This document shows positions 16,386-24,934 of a stretch of 64,000 bases of DNA, in pieces. The DNA lies in NCBI RefSeq assembly GCF_016651105.1, contig NZ_JAEKEL010000002.1, forward strand, positions 248,001-312,000. The letters run 5' to 3'. The translations under genes were made by a program, and so were the position numbers. Within the stretch, counting starts at the first letter, position 1. The number at the start of each line of letters is the position of its first letter. The notes under the pieces were generated by a model. The model made no database searches. It was not told the origin of the DNA and worked only from the letters and a program-made list of their open reading frames with translations. The stretch comes from Pseudomonas sp. TH15 (GTDB lineage Bacteria; Pseudomonadota; Gammaproteobacteria; Pseudomonadales; Pseudomonadaceae).

Positions 16386-16523
16386 GATCACTCCGGCGAA
16401 AGGATATTCGGACCGCTAAAACTTGACTCACAAATCAAGTTTTAGCAAGTCCTAAGCCTGAGTATATTCCTGCGGTACTGCGCCATGTAGCGAAATAATG
16501 GCGCAATAAGGGCGCTGAATGAT

Positions 16524-17162
16524 TTAGCTGCTTGGCGTGTCGGTATCGCGCTTGCGCTTGTTGCCCATGCGCACGCCGATGTCCATCAGGAACTGGAAGA
16601 AGCCTTCCTGATCTTCCAGCACATTGCTCCAGAACGGCGAGTGATACAGCGCCACGGCGCCGTGCACCAGCGCCCAGGACGCGCAGTAATGGAAATACGG
16701 CGGCACGTCTTCGAGCTTGCCTTCGCTGATCCGGCCCTTGATCAGCAGGGTCAGGCGTTCGAAGTTCGAGGCACGGATCTTGTGCAGCTCCACGACCATC
16801 TCCGGCACCTGGTTGCCCTTGACCACCTTTTCTTCCAGGCGATCGAACAAGCGATAGCGTTGCGGATCGCGCATGCGGAATTCGAAGTAGGCCCGGGACA
16901 GGGCTTCCTTGTCCTTGTCGACATCGGCCGAATGCAACAGCTCGTTCAAATCGCGCTCGTAATCGAGCATCAGGCGCAGGTAGATCTCCGCCTTGGATTT
17001 GAAGTGCTTGTAGATCGTGCCTTTGCCGATACCGACGGCATCAGCAATCATCTCGACGGTGACACTGTCTTCACCTAGTTCGAGGAACAGCTTGAGCGCG
17101 GTATCGAGAATTTCTTGCTCGCGGCGACGAAACTCACGGACCTTACGAGGTTCTTTATGCAT
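16524..17162 (-). CDS. TetR/AcrR-family regulator
   Basis: 212 residues. The N-terminal TetR helix-turn-helix is clear (LKLFLELGEDSVTVEMIADA then VGIGKGTIYKHFKSKAEIY, about residues 22-62) and is followed by a helical ligand-binding domain with no obvious specificity. The C-terminus is basic (GNKRKRDTDTPSS). It stands next to rgsA and tatD, which is the position of PA2957 in P. aeruginosa as I recall it. Its targets are not evident from the neighbourhood, as no divergent effector gene is present. Confidence 0.88.
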   Translation of the reverse strand: MHKEPRKVREFRRREQEILDTALKLFLELGEDSVTVEMIADAVGIGKGTIYKHFKSKAEIYLRLMLDYERDLNELLHSADVDKDKEALSRAYFEFRMRDPQRYRLFDRLEEKVVKGNQVPEMVVELHKIRASNFERLTLLIKGRISEGKLEDVPPYFHYCASWALVHGAVALYHSPFWSNVLEDQEGFFQFLMDIGVRMGNKRKRDTDTPSS

Positions 17163-17364
17163 AAGAAAAGGTCTGTTGGGGTCAAAATTCGAAGCCGCGT
17201 ATTATGCCTAACTTGCGCCAAAATGCACGGATCATCCGAGCATATCTGTGTTTCTTGATGATTTCATGCAGGGTCGACGATTGATGAGAACTCTTCCGAA
17301 GCGCCCGTATTCCAAATTTGTTTAAAAACCGGGGCGGCGAAACTGGCGTCGGCGCAATACTGAT

Positions 17365-17371
17365 CAATACT
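17365..17371 (+). promoter_or_regulatory. Possible sigma-S -10 element of rgsA
   Basis: CAATACT resembles the RpoS -10 consensus CTATACT. It lies about seven bases before the proposed RNA start, which would give an RNA of about 118-120 nt ending at the terminator. No convincing -35 is seen, as is usual for RpoS promoters. Confidence 0.45.
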
Positions 17372-17377
17372 TGAACT

Positions 17378-17495
17378 GTCGGCGAGGCATCTCCCCCAAG
17401 TGTCGCGCCGATATAGGTACCAACGGACCGCGTACCTTTGTTTTACTCCTAATGGTCTTAACCCGGATTCACCCCCCAGAACCCGGGTTTTTTTT
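17378..17495 (+). ncRNA. rgsA: Small regulatory RNA RgsA
   Basis: The gap of about 340 bases between the TetR gene and tatD contains no protein gene but ends in a clear rho-independent terminator (17460-17495). Between a plausible start near 17378 and the T run lie about 118 bases, including a second hairpin AGGTAC/GTACCT at about 17415-17437. RgsA, the RpoS- and Gac-linked sRNA of Pseudomonas (about 120 nt), is known at this place next to tatD, so synteny and size support the call. It acts by base pairing with mRNAs, usually with Hfq. The 5' end is approximate. Confidence 0.72.
17460..17495 (+). terminator. Rho-independent terminator of rgsA
   Basis: Stem AACCCGG (17460-17466) with CCGGGTT (17483-17489), a C-rich loop, then a run of eight T. 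It lies only ten bases from the end of tatD, which is read the other way. Confidence 0.9.
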
Positions 17496-17504
17496 GCCTG
17501 CGAT

Positions 17505-18290
17505 TTAACCTTTCACATGCGCAAGCGGGAACAGTCGCTTGAAGTTTTCCGTCGTCTGCTCGGCAAAACGCTCGTAGGACTCACCGCGCAGCATCGCCAG
17601 AAACTCTGCCACTTCCCGCACATATTGCGGCAGGTTCGGTTTGCCGCGATAAGGGATCGGCGCCAGGTACGGCGAATCGGTTTCCACCAGCAAACGGTCG
17701 GCCGGCACTTTGCTCGCGACGTCGCGCAGGGCATCGGCATTGCGGAAGGTCACAATCCCGGACAGAGAAATGTAATAGCCCATGTCCAGCGCTGCCTTGG
17801 CCATGTCCCAGTCTTCGGTAAAGCAATGCAGCACGCCAGCCTGCGGCAATGCGGCCTCGCGCAACAGGTTCAAGGTATCGGCGCGAGCACCGCGGGTGTG
17901 GATGATCACCGGTTTGCCGGTTTGCCGGGCAGCTTGCAGGTGCAGGCGGAACGATTCCTGCTGGAGCTCGGCCGCTTCCGGCTCGTAGTGATAATCCAGG
18001 CCGGTTTCACCGATCGCCACCACGCGTGGATGATTCAGCTCCTGCAGCAGCCAATCGAGCGCGGGCGCGGCACCGGGTTGAACATCCAGCGGATGCACGC
18101 CCACCGAACAATCGACGTCGTCATAGCGCTCGGCCAGGGCTTTGACATCGGCGGCATTTTCGACGCTGACGCCGATACACAGAAAGTGCCCTACCCCGCG
18201 CTGACGCGCGGCATCGAGTGCGGCATCCAGAGAGCCGTCATGGGCGGCGAGGTCGAGGCGATCAAGGTGACAATGGGAATCTACGAGCAT
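17505..18290 (-). CDS. tatD: TatD-family deoxyribonuclease/metal hydrolase
   Basis: 261 residues of the TatD amidohydrolase-type TIM barrel. The N-terminal metal motif DSHCHLDRLD, GETGLDYHY in the middle, and the C-terminal ETDSPYLAPIPYRGK are all present. These proteins are Mg-dependent DNases implicated in DNA repair and fragmentation; YcfH- and YjjV-like members are closest. The ATG at 18290 (MLVDSHC) is preferred to a TTG four codons earlier. It is the last gene of the string tmk - holB - pilZ - tatD, 13 bases after pilZ. Confidence 0.88.
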   Translation of the reverse strand: MLVDSHCHLDRLDLAAHDGSLDAALDAARQRGVGHFLCIGVSVENAADVKALAERYDDVDCSVGVHPLDVQPGAAPALDWLLQELNHPRVVAIGETGLDYHYEPEAAELQQESFRLHLQAARQTGKPVIIHTRGARADTLNLLREAALPQAGVLHCFTEDWDMAKAALDMGYYISLSGIVTFRNADALRDVASKVPADRLLVETDSPYLAPIPYRGKPNLPQYVREVAEFLAMLRGESYERFAEQTTENFKRLFPLAHVKG

Positions 18291-18303
18291 AAAGGGCTGC
18301 AAC

Positions 18304-18660
18304 TTACATCGTATGAGTGGGACGGTCGGATTTCAGGGCTCCGGCCAGATGGGTTTCGATTCGACTGCGGGCGGTGTTGTCACCGTCATTGAACTGCACG
18401 CCAACTCCGGCGGCCCGGTTACCCTGCGCACCTTTGGGAGTGATCCAGGTAACTTTGCCGGCGACCGGAATTTTTCCCGCCTCGTCCATCAGGTTCAGCA
18501 ACATGAACACTTCATCCCCCAGCTTGTAGCTTTTGTTGGTCGGGATGAACAGGCCACCGTTCTTGATGAACGGCATGTAGGCGGCGTACAGCACGGACTT
18601 GTCCTTGATGGTCAGGGACAAGATGCCGTTACGGGGTCCGGTGTTGAGCGGTTCATTCAT
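18304..18660 (-). CDS. pilZ: PilZ, type IV pilus biogenesis protein
   Basis: 118 residues, a single PilZ domain. The strong GGAGGTCAGC before the ATG at 18660 (MNEPLNTG) sets the start. The canonical c-di-GMP motifs (RxxxR and D/NxSxxG) are not seen in the expected places, which matches the original PilZ of P. aeruginosa, known not to bind c-di-GMP but to act with PilB and FimX in pilus assembly. The gene sits in its conserved position between holB and tatD. Confidence 0.88.
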   Translation of the reverse strand: MNEPLNTGPRNGILSLTIKDKSVLYAAYMPFIKNGGLFIPTNKSYKLGDEVFMLLNLMDEAGKIPVAGKVTWITPKGAQGNRAAGVGVQFNDGDNTARSRIETHLAGALKSDRPTHTM

Positions 18661-18702
18661 GCTGACCTCCACTGCTGATGGTCAGAGTCTAGGCGCACAC
18701 GG

Positions 18703-19689
18703 TCACTTCTGGATAGGCAAAGAGGCCCATTGCACCAGCAGCGCCTCAAGCAGCAACGCCGGATTGAGGTTGGCTTTGCTCATCACTTTCTGACGCTGGG
18801 CGAGGATCCAGTCCTGAATGGCGAGCACTTTGCCCTGCGCGGTTTTCTGCGCCAGGTATTGGATGACCTTGCGCATGTCCGTCAGGCCCAGGCCTTCCTC
18901 ATCCTGGGTCAACTGATAACGCAGGATCAGGCTCGACCAATCGCAGAACCAGTCGAACAACAGCAATTGCGGGATGCTTTTCCATTCTTCCGCAAGCTGG
19001 GTCGGTGATTTCTGCTGTTTGAGCAACTGCTTCACGCCTTCAACCACCAGCAAACGCTGTTCGCGCACACCCTGGGTCTGCAACTTGACCGCAGCCAAAG
19101 GCGAACCGGCGGCGAGGGTCAACAGTTCGACGCGTTCTTCTTGCGAGCAATCCGGCAGCGCCGTCGCCAACCAGGCCAGGCTCATCGCCTCGCTCGGCAG
19201 CGGACAGGCCTGCTGCTGGCAGCGGCTCTTGATCGTTGGCAGCAAACGACTGGTCTGGTGGCTGACCAGCAGCAACACCGTATCGCCGGACGGCTCTTCA
19301 AGACTTTTGAGCAAGGCGTTGGCGGCGTTGACGTTCATCGACTCTGCCGGCTCGATCAACACCACTTTGCGCCCGCCCATCTGCGCGGTCTGAACCACGA
19401 AGCCGACCAGATCACGGACCTGATCGACCTTGATCGCCTTGTCCGCCTCTTCCGGCTCGAGGATGTAGTTGTCGGGGTGACTGCCGGCCTTGAGCAACAG
19501 GCAGGATTTGCACTCACCGCAAGCATCCTGCGCGGTTGGACGCTGACACAGCAAATGCGCCATCAGCCGTTCGGCCAAGGCACGCTTGCCGATTCCGGCC
19601 GGGCCATGCAGCAAATACGCGTGAGCGTGCTGTTTACGCCCCGCCAATTGCTGCCAGAGGGCGTCCTGCCATGGGTAGGCCTCAGCCAC
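18703..19689 (-). CDS. holB: DNA polymerase III delta-prime subunit
   Basis: 328 residues, the clamp-loader AAA+ subunit. Visible are the modified Walker A GPAGIGKRALAE (about residues 28-39), the zinc module CQRPTAQDACGECKSC, and the SRC motif carrying the arginine finger. The start is a GTG at 19689 (MAEAYPWQ) that overlaps the end of tmk by eight bases; the longer frame to 19875 is a shadow of tmk. It works with the tau/gamma and delta subunits to load the beta clamp. pilZ follows after about 40 bases. Confidence 0.92.
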   Translation of the reverse strand: MAEAYPWQDALWQQLAGRKQHAHAYLLHGPAGIGKRALAERLMAHLLCQRPTAQDACGECKSCLLLKAGSHPDNYILEPEEADKAIKVDQVRDLVGFVVQTAQMGGRKVVLIEPAESMNVNAANALLKSLEEPSGDTVLLLVSHQTSRLLPTIKSRCQQQACPLPSEAMSLAWLATALPDCSQEERVELLTLAAGSPLAAVKLQTQGVREQRLLVVEGVKQLLKQQKSPTQLAEEWKSIPQLLLFDWFCDWSSLILRYQLTQDEEGLGLTDMRKVIQYLAQKTAQGKVLAIQDWILAQRQKVMSKANLNPALLLEALLVQWASLPIQK

Positions 19690-20314
19690 GGGACAACTCC
19701 AACAAGCGCGGCAACAACGCATCCAGCGACTGCTGAACCTGCGGCAACGTCTGGGCAGCATCCACCAGCACATAACGCGCAGGATCTGCTTCAGCACGCT
19801 TGAGAAAAGCACTGCGCACGGCATCGAAAAAGGCTCGACCTTCGAGTTCGAAGCGATCCAGTCGACCGCGCGCACTGGCGCGGGCCAGGCCGACTTCTAC
19901 CGGCAGATCGAAAATCAGCGTCAGGTCCGGGCGCAAGTCACCTTGGACGAAGGTTTCCAGCGTCGCGATGCGCTCCAGCGACAAACCGCGACCGCCACCC
20001 TGATAAGCGTAAGTCGAGTCGGTAAAACGGTCACACAAGACCACCGCGCCCCGCGCCAGCGCCGGGCGAATCACCTCGGCCAGATGCTGGGCTCGCGCGG
20101 CAAACACCAGCAACAGCTCCGTGTCGGGGTTCATGACTTCGTCCACCGGCGCCAGCAGCACTTCGCGGATGCGCTCGGCCAACGGCGTACCACCCGGCTC
20201 GCGGGTCAACAGCACTTCGATACCGGCGGCGCGCAGGCGCTCGGCCAGGTATTCGCGATTGGTGCTCTTGCCGGCGCCTTCAGGGCCTTCGAGGGTAATA
20301 AACAAGCCAGTCAC
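19682..20314 (-). CDS. tmk: Thymidylate kinase
   Basis: 210 residues. The P-loop GPEGAGKST lies at about 10-18. The DR-Y segment (LCDRFTDSTYAYQGGGRGL) and a lid region with Arg residues (SARGRLDRFE) fit bacterial TMK. It phosphorylates dTMP to dTDP. The start is a GTG preceded by AAGGA. The gene lies 19 bases after mltG and overlaps holB by eight bases, so it belongs to one transcription unit. Confidence 0.93.
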   Translation of the reverse strand: MTGLFITLEGPEGAGKSTNREYLAERLRAAGIEVLLTREPGGTPLAERIREVLLAPVDEVMNPDTELLLVFAARAQHLAEVIRPALARGAVVLCDRFTDSTYAYQGGGRGLSLERIATLETFVQGDLRPDLTLIFDLPVEVGLARASARGRLDRFELEGRAFFDAVRSAFLKRAEADPARYVLVDAAQTLPQVQQSLDALLPRLLELSRG

Positions 20315-20333
20315 AGGCAGTCCTTAATCAGAG

Positions 20334-21575
20334 TCATTGCGGGCTTTGCGGCGCGGGTGCATCCGGCACAGGCGCGGGTGCGGGTTCTGGCGCCGGCGCT
20401 GGTGTTGGCGGTGATGGTTCAGGCGCGGCCGTCGGTGCAGGAGCGGGCTTCTGCGTCGGCACCTGAGGCACTTCTTCGGCCGCGGTATCGGGGGATGCGG
20501 CGGGTATCGGCGTTTCGGCATCCGGCGTCACCGGAGCGTTGGCCGGTGCCGGGCTGGAACGGTAATCGGCACGACGCTTGAGCTGGAACTCGCGCACTGC
20601 CGTGTTGTGGGCGTCCAGGTCATCGGAGAACACATGGCTGCCGTCACCGCGAGCCACGAAATACAGGCTGTTGCCGGCCACCGGGTTCAACGCCGCATGA
20701 ATCGCTTCACGGCCGACCATGGCAATCGGCGTCGGCGGCAGTCCGGAGATCATATAGGTGTTATACGGCGTCGCTTCCTTGAGATGGGCGCGAGTCAACT
20801 TGCCCTGGTAACGATCACCGAGGCCATAGATCACCGTCGGATCGGTCTGCAGCAACATGCCGATCGCCATCCGCCGCACAAAGACGCCGGCGATCTGCCC
20901 ACGTTCTTGTGGCACGCCGGTTTCCTTCTCCACCAGCGAGGCCATGATCAGCGCCTGATAGGGTTCGGTGTACGGCGCGTCAACGGATCGTTTGTCCCAT
21001 TCCTTGGCGAGTACTTCGTCGAGTCGGTCATAGGCTTTTTTCAGCAGCTCGGCGTCGGACATGCCACGCACAAAGCTGTAAGTGTCCGGAAAGAAGCGGC
21101 CCTCAGGAAAAATTCCGCTATGGCCCAGCTTGTCCATCACTTGCGTATCAGTCAGCCCCGTCAGGGTTTGTTTGAGCTTGTCGTCCTTGGCCAGCGCCGC
21201 GCGGACCTGACGGAAATTCCAGCCCTCGACCAGTGTCACGCTGTACTGCACCACTTCGCCGCGCTTCCACAGATCGATCAAACCGTCGACGGTCATGCCG
21301 GGCAGCATGCGGTACTCACCACTGTGGATCGGTGTGCCGGCGAGGTTGAAACGCCAATAGACGCGCAACCAGAACGCGTCTTTGATGACGCCATCGGTTT
21401 CGAGTCGAATGAATGTGCCGGTCGGCGTAGAGCCTTTGGGCACCTCCAGCAGTTCTTCCTGGGTGATGTTCAGCGGCTGTTCCAGCGCCGAATTGATTTT
21501 CCAGGCCGAAGCGCCCAACAGCAGCCCCGCCAGAACCAGTCCGGTTTCCAGCAGCAGCAAGAATTTACGTCTCAC
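20334..21575 (-). CDS. mltG: Endolytic transglycosylase MltG with long Pro/Ala tail
   Basis: 413 residues. An N-terminal membrane anchor (about residues 4-24) is followed by the YceG/MltG domain, with the catalytic Glu in LIMASLVEKETGVPQERGQIAG and the TDPTVIYGLG and GLPPTPIAMVG motifs. It cuts nascent peptidoglycan and may terminate glycan strands. The start is a GTG three bases after the pabC stop, so the genes are coupled. The last 75 or so residues are almost only Pro, Ala, Glu, Thr and Ser, an extension absent from E. coli MltG and probably a disordered periplasmic tail. Confidence 0.92.
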   Translation of the reverse strand: MRRKFLLLLETGLVLAGLLLGASAWKINSALEQPLNITQEELLEVPKGSTPTGTFIRLETDGVIKDAFWLRVYWRFNLAGTPIHSGEYRMLPGMTVDGLIDLWKRGEVVQYSVTLVEGWNFRQVRAALAKDDKLKQTLTGLTDTQVMDKLGHSGIFPEGRFFPDTYSFVRGMSDAELLKKAYDRLDEVLAKEWDKRSVDAPYTEPYQALIMASLVEKETGVPQERGQIAGVFVRRMAIGMLLQTDPTVIYGLGDRYQGKLTRAHLKEATPYNTYMISGLPPTPIAMVGREAIHAALNPVAGNSLYFVARGDGSHVFSDDLDAHNTAVREFQLKRRADYRSSPAPANAPVTPDAETPIPAASPDTAAEEVPQVPTQKPAPAPTAAPEPSPPTPAPAPEPAPAPVPDAPAPQSPQ

Positions 21576-21578
21576 GTA

Positions 21579-22394
21579 TCAAGCATCCAGTAGCGCGCGG
21601 GCAATGGTTTGGAGTTTACGGGTGAGCGGGCCAACCGACCAGCTCAGTGCTGCATAGGCGCGCACCGGCCAGATGCCATACACGCTGTTGCAGATGAAGA
21701 CTTCATCGGCCCATTGCAGCTGATCGAGGCTGATGTCGGTAATTTGCGTGGGGATTCCCAATGATGCAGCCTGAAACAATAACTCAGCGCGCATCACGCC
21801 GGCCACGCCGCAGCATTTGAGATCGGCAGTGATCAGTACGCCATCGCGGACCATGAACAGATTGCTGAAGACACATTCGATCACGCGACCAGCCTGATCG
21901 AGCATCAAGCCTTCGGCGTGCTCGGCGTCTTGCCACTCGGAACGGGCGATAACCTGTTCAAGTCGATTCAGGTGCTTGAGGCCGGCGAGCAAAGGTTGTT
22001 TGGACAATCGTGTCGCACAAGGGAACAAACGAACGCCCTGCTCCCCATGAATAACAGGATAAGCAGCGGGAGGATTGCCTTGCAGAATGCGCCGGGCGCG
22101 GGCCGCAGGATCGGGGGCGTAACCGCGCAATCCGTCGCCGCGGGTGAGGATGAGTTTGAGCACGCCTTCACCCAGCACGGCGGCATAGGCTTGCAACTCG
22201 CTGCGAATCAACAGGTGATCGGCAGCGATCGCCAGGCGCGAACAGCCGTCAGCCAGACGCGACAGATGCCGATCCAGCAACAACGGTTGCCCACTCCTCA
22301 CAGCGATAGTCTCGAACAGACCATCACCGTAAGCCAGGCCGCGATCCTTCAGCGACAGAGCGTCAGCCGGCTGACCGTCGACCCAGCTGTCCAT
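21579..22394 (-). CDS. pabC: Aminodeoxychorismate lyase
   Basis: 271 residues of the fold-type IV PLP enzymes (branched-chain aminotransferase/PabC family). It opens with MDSWVDGQPADALSLKDRGLAYGDGLFET, typical of PabC. A conserved Lys lies near RLEQVIARSEW, and NLFMVRDGVLITADL and CGVAGVMR follow. It releases pyruvate to form 4-aminobenzoate for folate. Its ATG overlaps the fabF stop by one base (TGATG), so folate and fatty-acid genes are translationally coupled here, as in other Pseudomonas. Confidence 0.92.
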   Translation of the reverse strand: MDSWVDGQPADALSLKDRGLAYGDGLFETIAVRSGQPLLLDRHLSRLADGCSRLAIAADHLLIRSELQAYAAVLGEGVLKLILTRGDGLRGYAPDPAARARRILQGNPPAAYPVIHGEQGVRLFPCATRLSKQPLLAGLKHLNRLEQVIARSEWQDAEHAEGLMLDQAGRVIECVFSNLFMVRDGVLITADLKCCGVAGVMRAELLFQAASLGIPTQITDISLDQLQWADEVFICNSVYGIWPVRAYAALSWSVGPLTRKLQTIARALLDA

Positions 22395-23638
22395 CAGTCA
22401 GCGAACCGGCGGAACACCAGCGAGCCGTTGGTACCGCCAAACCCGAAGGAGTTGGACAGCACCACATCGATATCCATGTTGCGCGCGGTGTGCGGCACAA
22501 AATCGAGGTCGCAGCCTTCGTCCGGCTCATCAAGGTTGATGGTCGGCGGCGCTACCTGGCTGTTGATCGCCAGCACACTGAAGATCGCCTCGACCGCGCC
22601 CGCTGCACCCAGCAGGTGACCGGTCATGGACTTGGTCGAACTGACCGCCAGTTTGTAAGCGTGGTCGCCAAACACCGACTTGATCGCACGGGCTTCGGCG
22701 AGGTCGCCGGCCGAAGTCGAGGTGCCGTGGGCATTGATGTACTGAACCTGGTCGCCATTGATCTTGGCGTCGCGCAGGGCATTGGTGATGCAACGTGCAG
22801 CACCGGCGCCATCGGCGGGAGGCGAAGTCATGTGGTAGGCATCGCCACTGGTGCCAAACCCGATCAGCTCGGCGTAGATCGTCGCGCCGCGAGCCTTGGC
22901 GTGCTCCAGTTCTTCGAGAACCAGTGCACCGGCACCGTCAGACAACACGAAGCCATCACGGCCCTTGTCCCATGGACGGCTGGCGCGGGCTGGTTCGTCG
23001 TTGCGGGTCGACAGCGCGCGGGAGGCACCGAAGCCGCCCATGCCCAGACCGCAGGCCGCCATCTCGGCGCCGCCGGCAATCATCACGTCGGCTTCGTCGT
23101 ACATGATGTTGCGTGCCGCCATGCCGATGCAGTGCGTACCGGTGGTACATGCGGTGGCGATGGCGTAGTTAGGTCCCTGTGCACCCAAGTGGATGGACAG
23201 GAAACCGGAAATCATATTGATGATCGAGCCAGGCACGAAGAACGGTGAAATTCGACGAGGGCCGGAATCATGCAGCGTGCGGCTGGTTTCTTCGATATTG
23301 GTCAAACCGCCAATACCCGAACCCATGGCCACGCCAATGCGCTCGCGGTTGGCGTCAGTGACTTCCAGACCGGAGTTGCGCACAGCCTGGAACCCTGCGG
23401 CCAGACCGTATTGAATGAACAGGTCGAGCTTGCGAGCTTCCTTGACCGACAGATACTCCTCGACATTGAAGCCCTTTACCGAGCCGCCAAAGCGGGTGGA
23501 ATAGGCAGAAAGGTCGGTGTGTTCGATCAGACCAATGCCACTGCGGCCAGCCAGAATGCCCTGCCAACTGCTCGGCACATCCGTGCCCAGTGGCGACAAC
23601 ATACCCATACCGGTGACTACGACGCGTCTACGCGACAC
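22394..23638 (-). CDS. fabF: Beta-ketoacyl-ACP synthase II
   Basis: 414 residues with the thiolase fold. The active-site Cys is in TACTTGTHC, and the two His residues are in NAHGTSTSAGD and SMTGHLLGAAG. It elongates acyl-ACP with malonyl-ACP. The GTG at 23638 follows AAAGGAGAG; the longer frame to 23671 is rejected. A terminator-like hairpin lies between acpP and this gene, so its level is probably set below that of acpP. Confidence 0.95.
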   Translation of the reverse strand: MSRRRVVVTGMGMLSPLGTDVPSSWQGILAGRSGIGLIEHTDLSAYSTRFGGSVKGFNVEEYLSVKEARKLDLFIQYGLAAGFQAVRNSGLEVTDANRERIGVAMGSGIGGLTNIEETSRTLHDSGPRRISPFFVPGSIINMISGFLSIHLGAQGPNYAIATACTTGTHCIGMAARNIMYDEADVMIAGGAEMAACGLGMGGFGASRALSTRNDEPARASRPWDKGRDGFVLSDGAGALVLEELEHAKARGATIYAELIGFGTSGDAYHMTSPPADGAGAARCITNALRDAKINGDQVQYINAHGTSTSAGDLAEARAIKSVFGDHAYKLAVSSTKSMTGHLLGAAGAVEAIFSVLAINSQVAPPTINLDEPDEGCDLDFVPHTARNMDIDVVLSNSFGFGGTNGSLVFRRFAD

Positions 23639-23682
23639 AGCACTCTCCTTTTTCAAATGACGACTTTGCATCAGGCCTAAAG

Positions 23683-23719
23683 AAAAAACCGCACGCCGTG
23701 ATGGCAGTGCGGTTTTTCC
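23683..23719 (-). terminator. Rho-independent terminator/attenuator between acpP and fabF
   Basis: Stem AACCGCAC (23687-23694) with GTGCGGTT (23707-23714), followed on the minus strand by a run of T. It would end most acpP transcripts and let a minority continue into fabF and pabC. Confidence 0.8.
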
Positions 23720-23746
23720 ATGACAGCAAGCAACGATTACAAGCTA

Positions 23747-23983
23747 TTAAGCCTGGTGGTTAGTAACGTAATCGATTGCAGCTTGTACAGTAGTGATCTT
23801 CTCAGCTTCTTCGTCAGGGATTTCGGTCTCGAATTCCTCTTCCAGAGCCATCACCAGCTCAACGGTGTCAAGGGAGTCGGCACCCAGGTCTTCAACGAAG
23901 GAAGCAGTGTTGACCACTTCTTCTTCTTTAACGCCCAGTTGCTCAGCAACGATTTTCTTGACGCGCTCTTCGATGGTGCTCAT
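23747..23983 (-). CDS. acpP: Acyl carrier protein
   Basis: 78 residues, acidic and helical. The phosphopantetheine attachment site is Ser37 in GADSLDTVELVMALEEEF. It carries growing fatty acyl chains and serves lipid A, lipoate and other pathways. It has its own gap of about 190 bases upstream (23984-24174), AT-rich with TATAAA-like words, which suggests a separate strong promoter in addition to readthrough from fabG. No single promoter could be chosen with confidence. Confidence 0.97.
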   Translation of the reverse strand: MSTIEERVKKIVAEQLGVKEEEVVNTASFVEDLGADSLDTVELVMALEEEFETEIPDEEAEKITTVQAAIDYVTNHQA

Positions 23984-24174
23984 ACCTTGTTTTCACTCCT
24001 AATGGACAAATTCAGGCAGCTGGCCAGTGGGTAAGTGTATAGAAAGACTTTTCAGTTTTTCAACTGAAAGCTTCACTCCTCAAACCCAGGGACCCTCTGC
24101 CTATAAATAGATTGCAGCTTTATAACGGATTTTAGACAGCTCGTATGACATTTTTTTGAAGCAATCCGTCACAT

Positions 24175-24918
24175 TTAACTCATGTACATCCCGCCGTTCA
24201 CCGGGATTGTAGCCCCAGTAACGTAAGCCGCACCGTCGGAAGCAAGAAAAGCGACCACAGACGCGATCTCTTGAGCTTGCCCCAGACGGCCCAGCGGAAT
24301 CTGCGTCTGCAAGGCTTCACGCTGCGCCTCGGGCAGTTCGCGGGTCATATCGGTGTCGATGAACCCAGGGGCCACCGAGTTTACCGTAATCGAACGCGAA
24401 CCGACTTCACGCGCCAGTGCACGGCTGAAACCTTCCAGACCGGCCTTGGCGGCTGCGTAGTTTACTTGGCCTGCGTTGCCCATGGCACCCACAACAGAGC
24501 CAATACTGATAATTCGTCCCCAACGGGCTTTGGTCATGCCGCGCAGAACGCCCTTGGACAGGCGAAACAGACTGTTCAGGTTGGTATCGACGACGTCATG
24601 CCATTCGTCATCTTTCATGCGCATCATCAGATTATCGCGGGTGATGCCAGCATTATTGACCAGGATCGCCGGCGCACCGAACTGTGCACTGATGCTCGCC
24701 AGTACCGCAGCAACGGACTCGTCGCTGGTGACGTTGAGTTCCAGGCCAGTGCCCTGGATACCATTTTCTTTCAGGGTAGCGGCAATGCGCTCGGCACCCG
24801 AGGCGGAGGTCGCGGTGCCGATGACGATGGCGCCCTGACGACCCAGTTCCAGGGCGATAGCCTGGCCGATACCGCGGCTCGCGCCGGTGACCAGTGCAAC
24901 TTTACCTTGCAGACTCAT
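24175..24918 (-). CDS. fabG: 3-oxoacyl-ACP reductase
   Basis: 247 residues of the SDR family. The NADPH motif is TGASRGIGQA (about residues 12-21), with NNAGITRDNLMMRM, the catalytic Ser in ISIGSVVG and YAAAK as the Tyr-x3-Lys pair. It reduces 3-oxoacyl-ACP in each elongation round. AGGAGAAG precedes the ATG at 24918. It follows fabD by 16 bases. Confidence 0.95.
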   Translation of the reverse strand: MSLQGKVALVTGASRGIGQAIALELGRQGAIVIGTATSASGAERIAATLKENGIQGTGLELNVTSDESVAAVLASISAQFGAPAILVNNAGITRDNLMMRMKDDEWHDVVDTNLNSLFRLSKGVLRGMTKARWGRIISIGSVVGAMGNAGQVNYAAAKAGLEGFSRALAREVGSRSITVNSVAPGFIDTDMTRELPEAQREALQTQIPLGRLGQAQEIASVVAFLASDGAAYVTGATIPVNGGMYMS

Positions 24919-24934
24919 GCAAGCTTCTCCTGAT

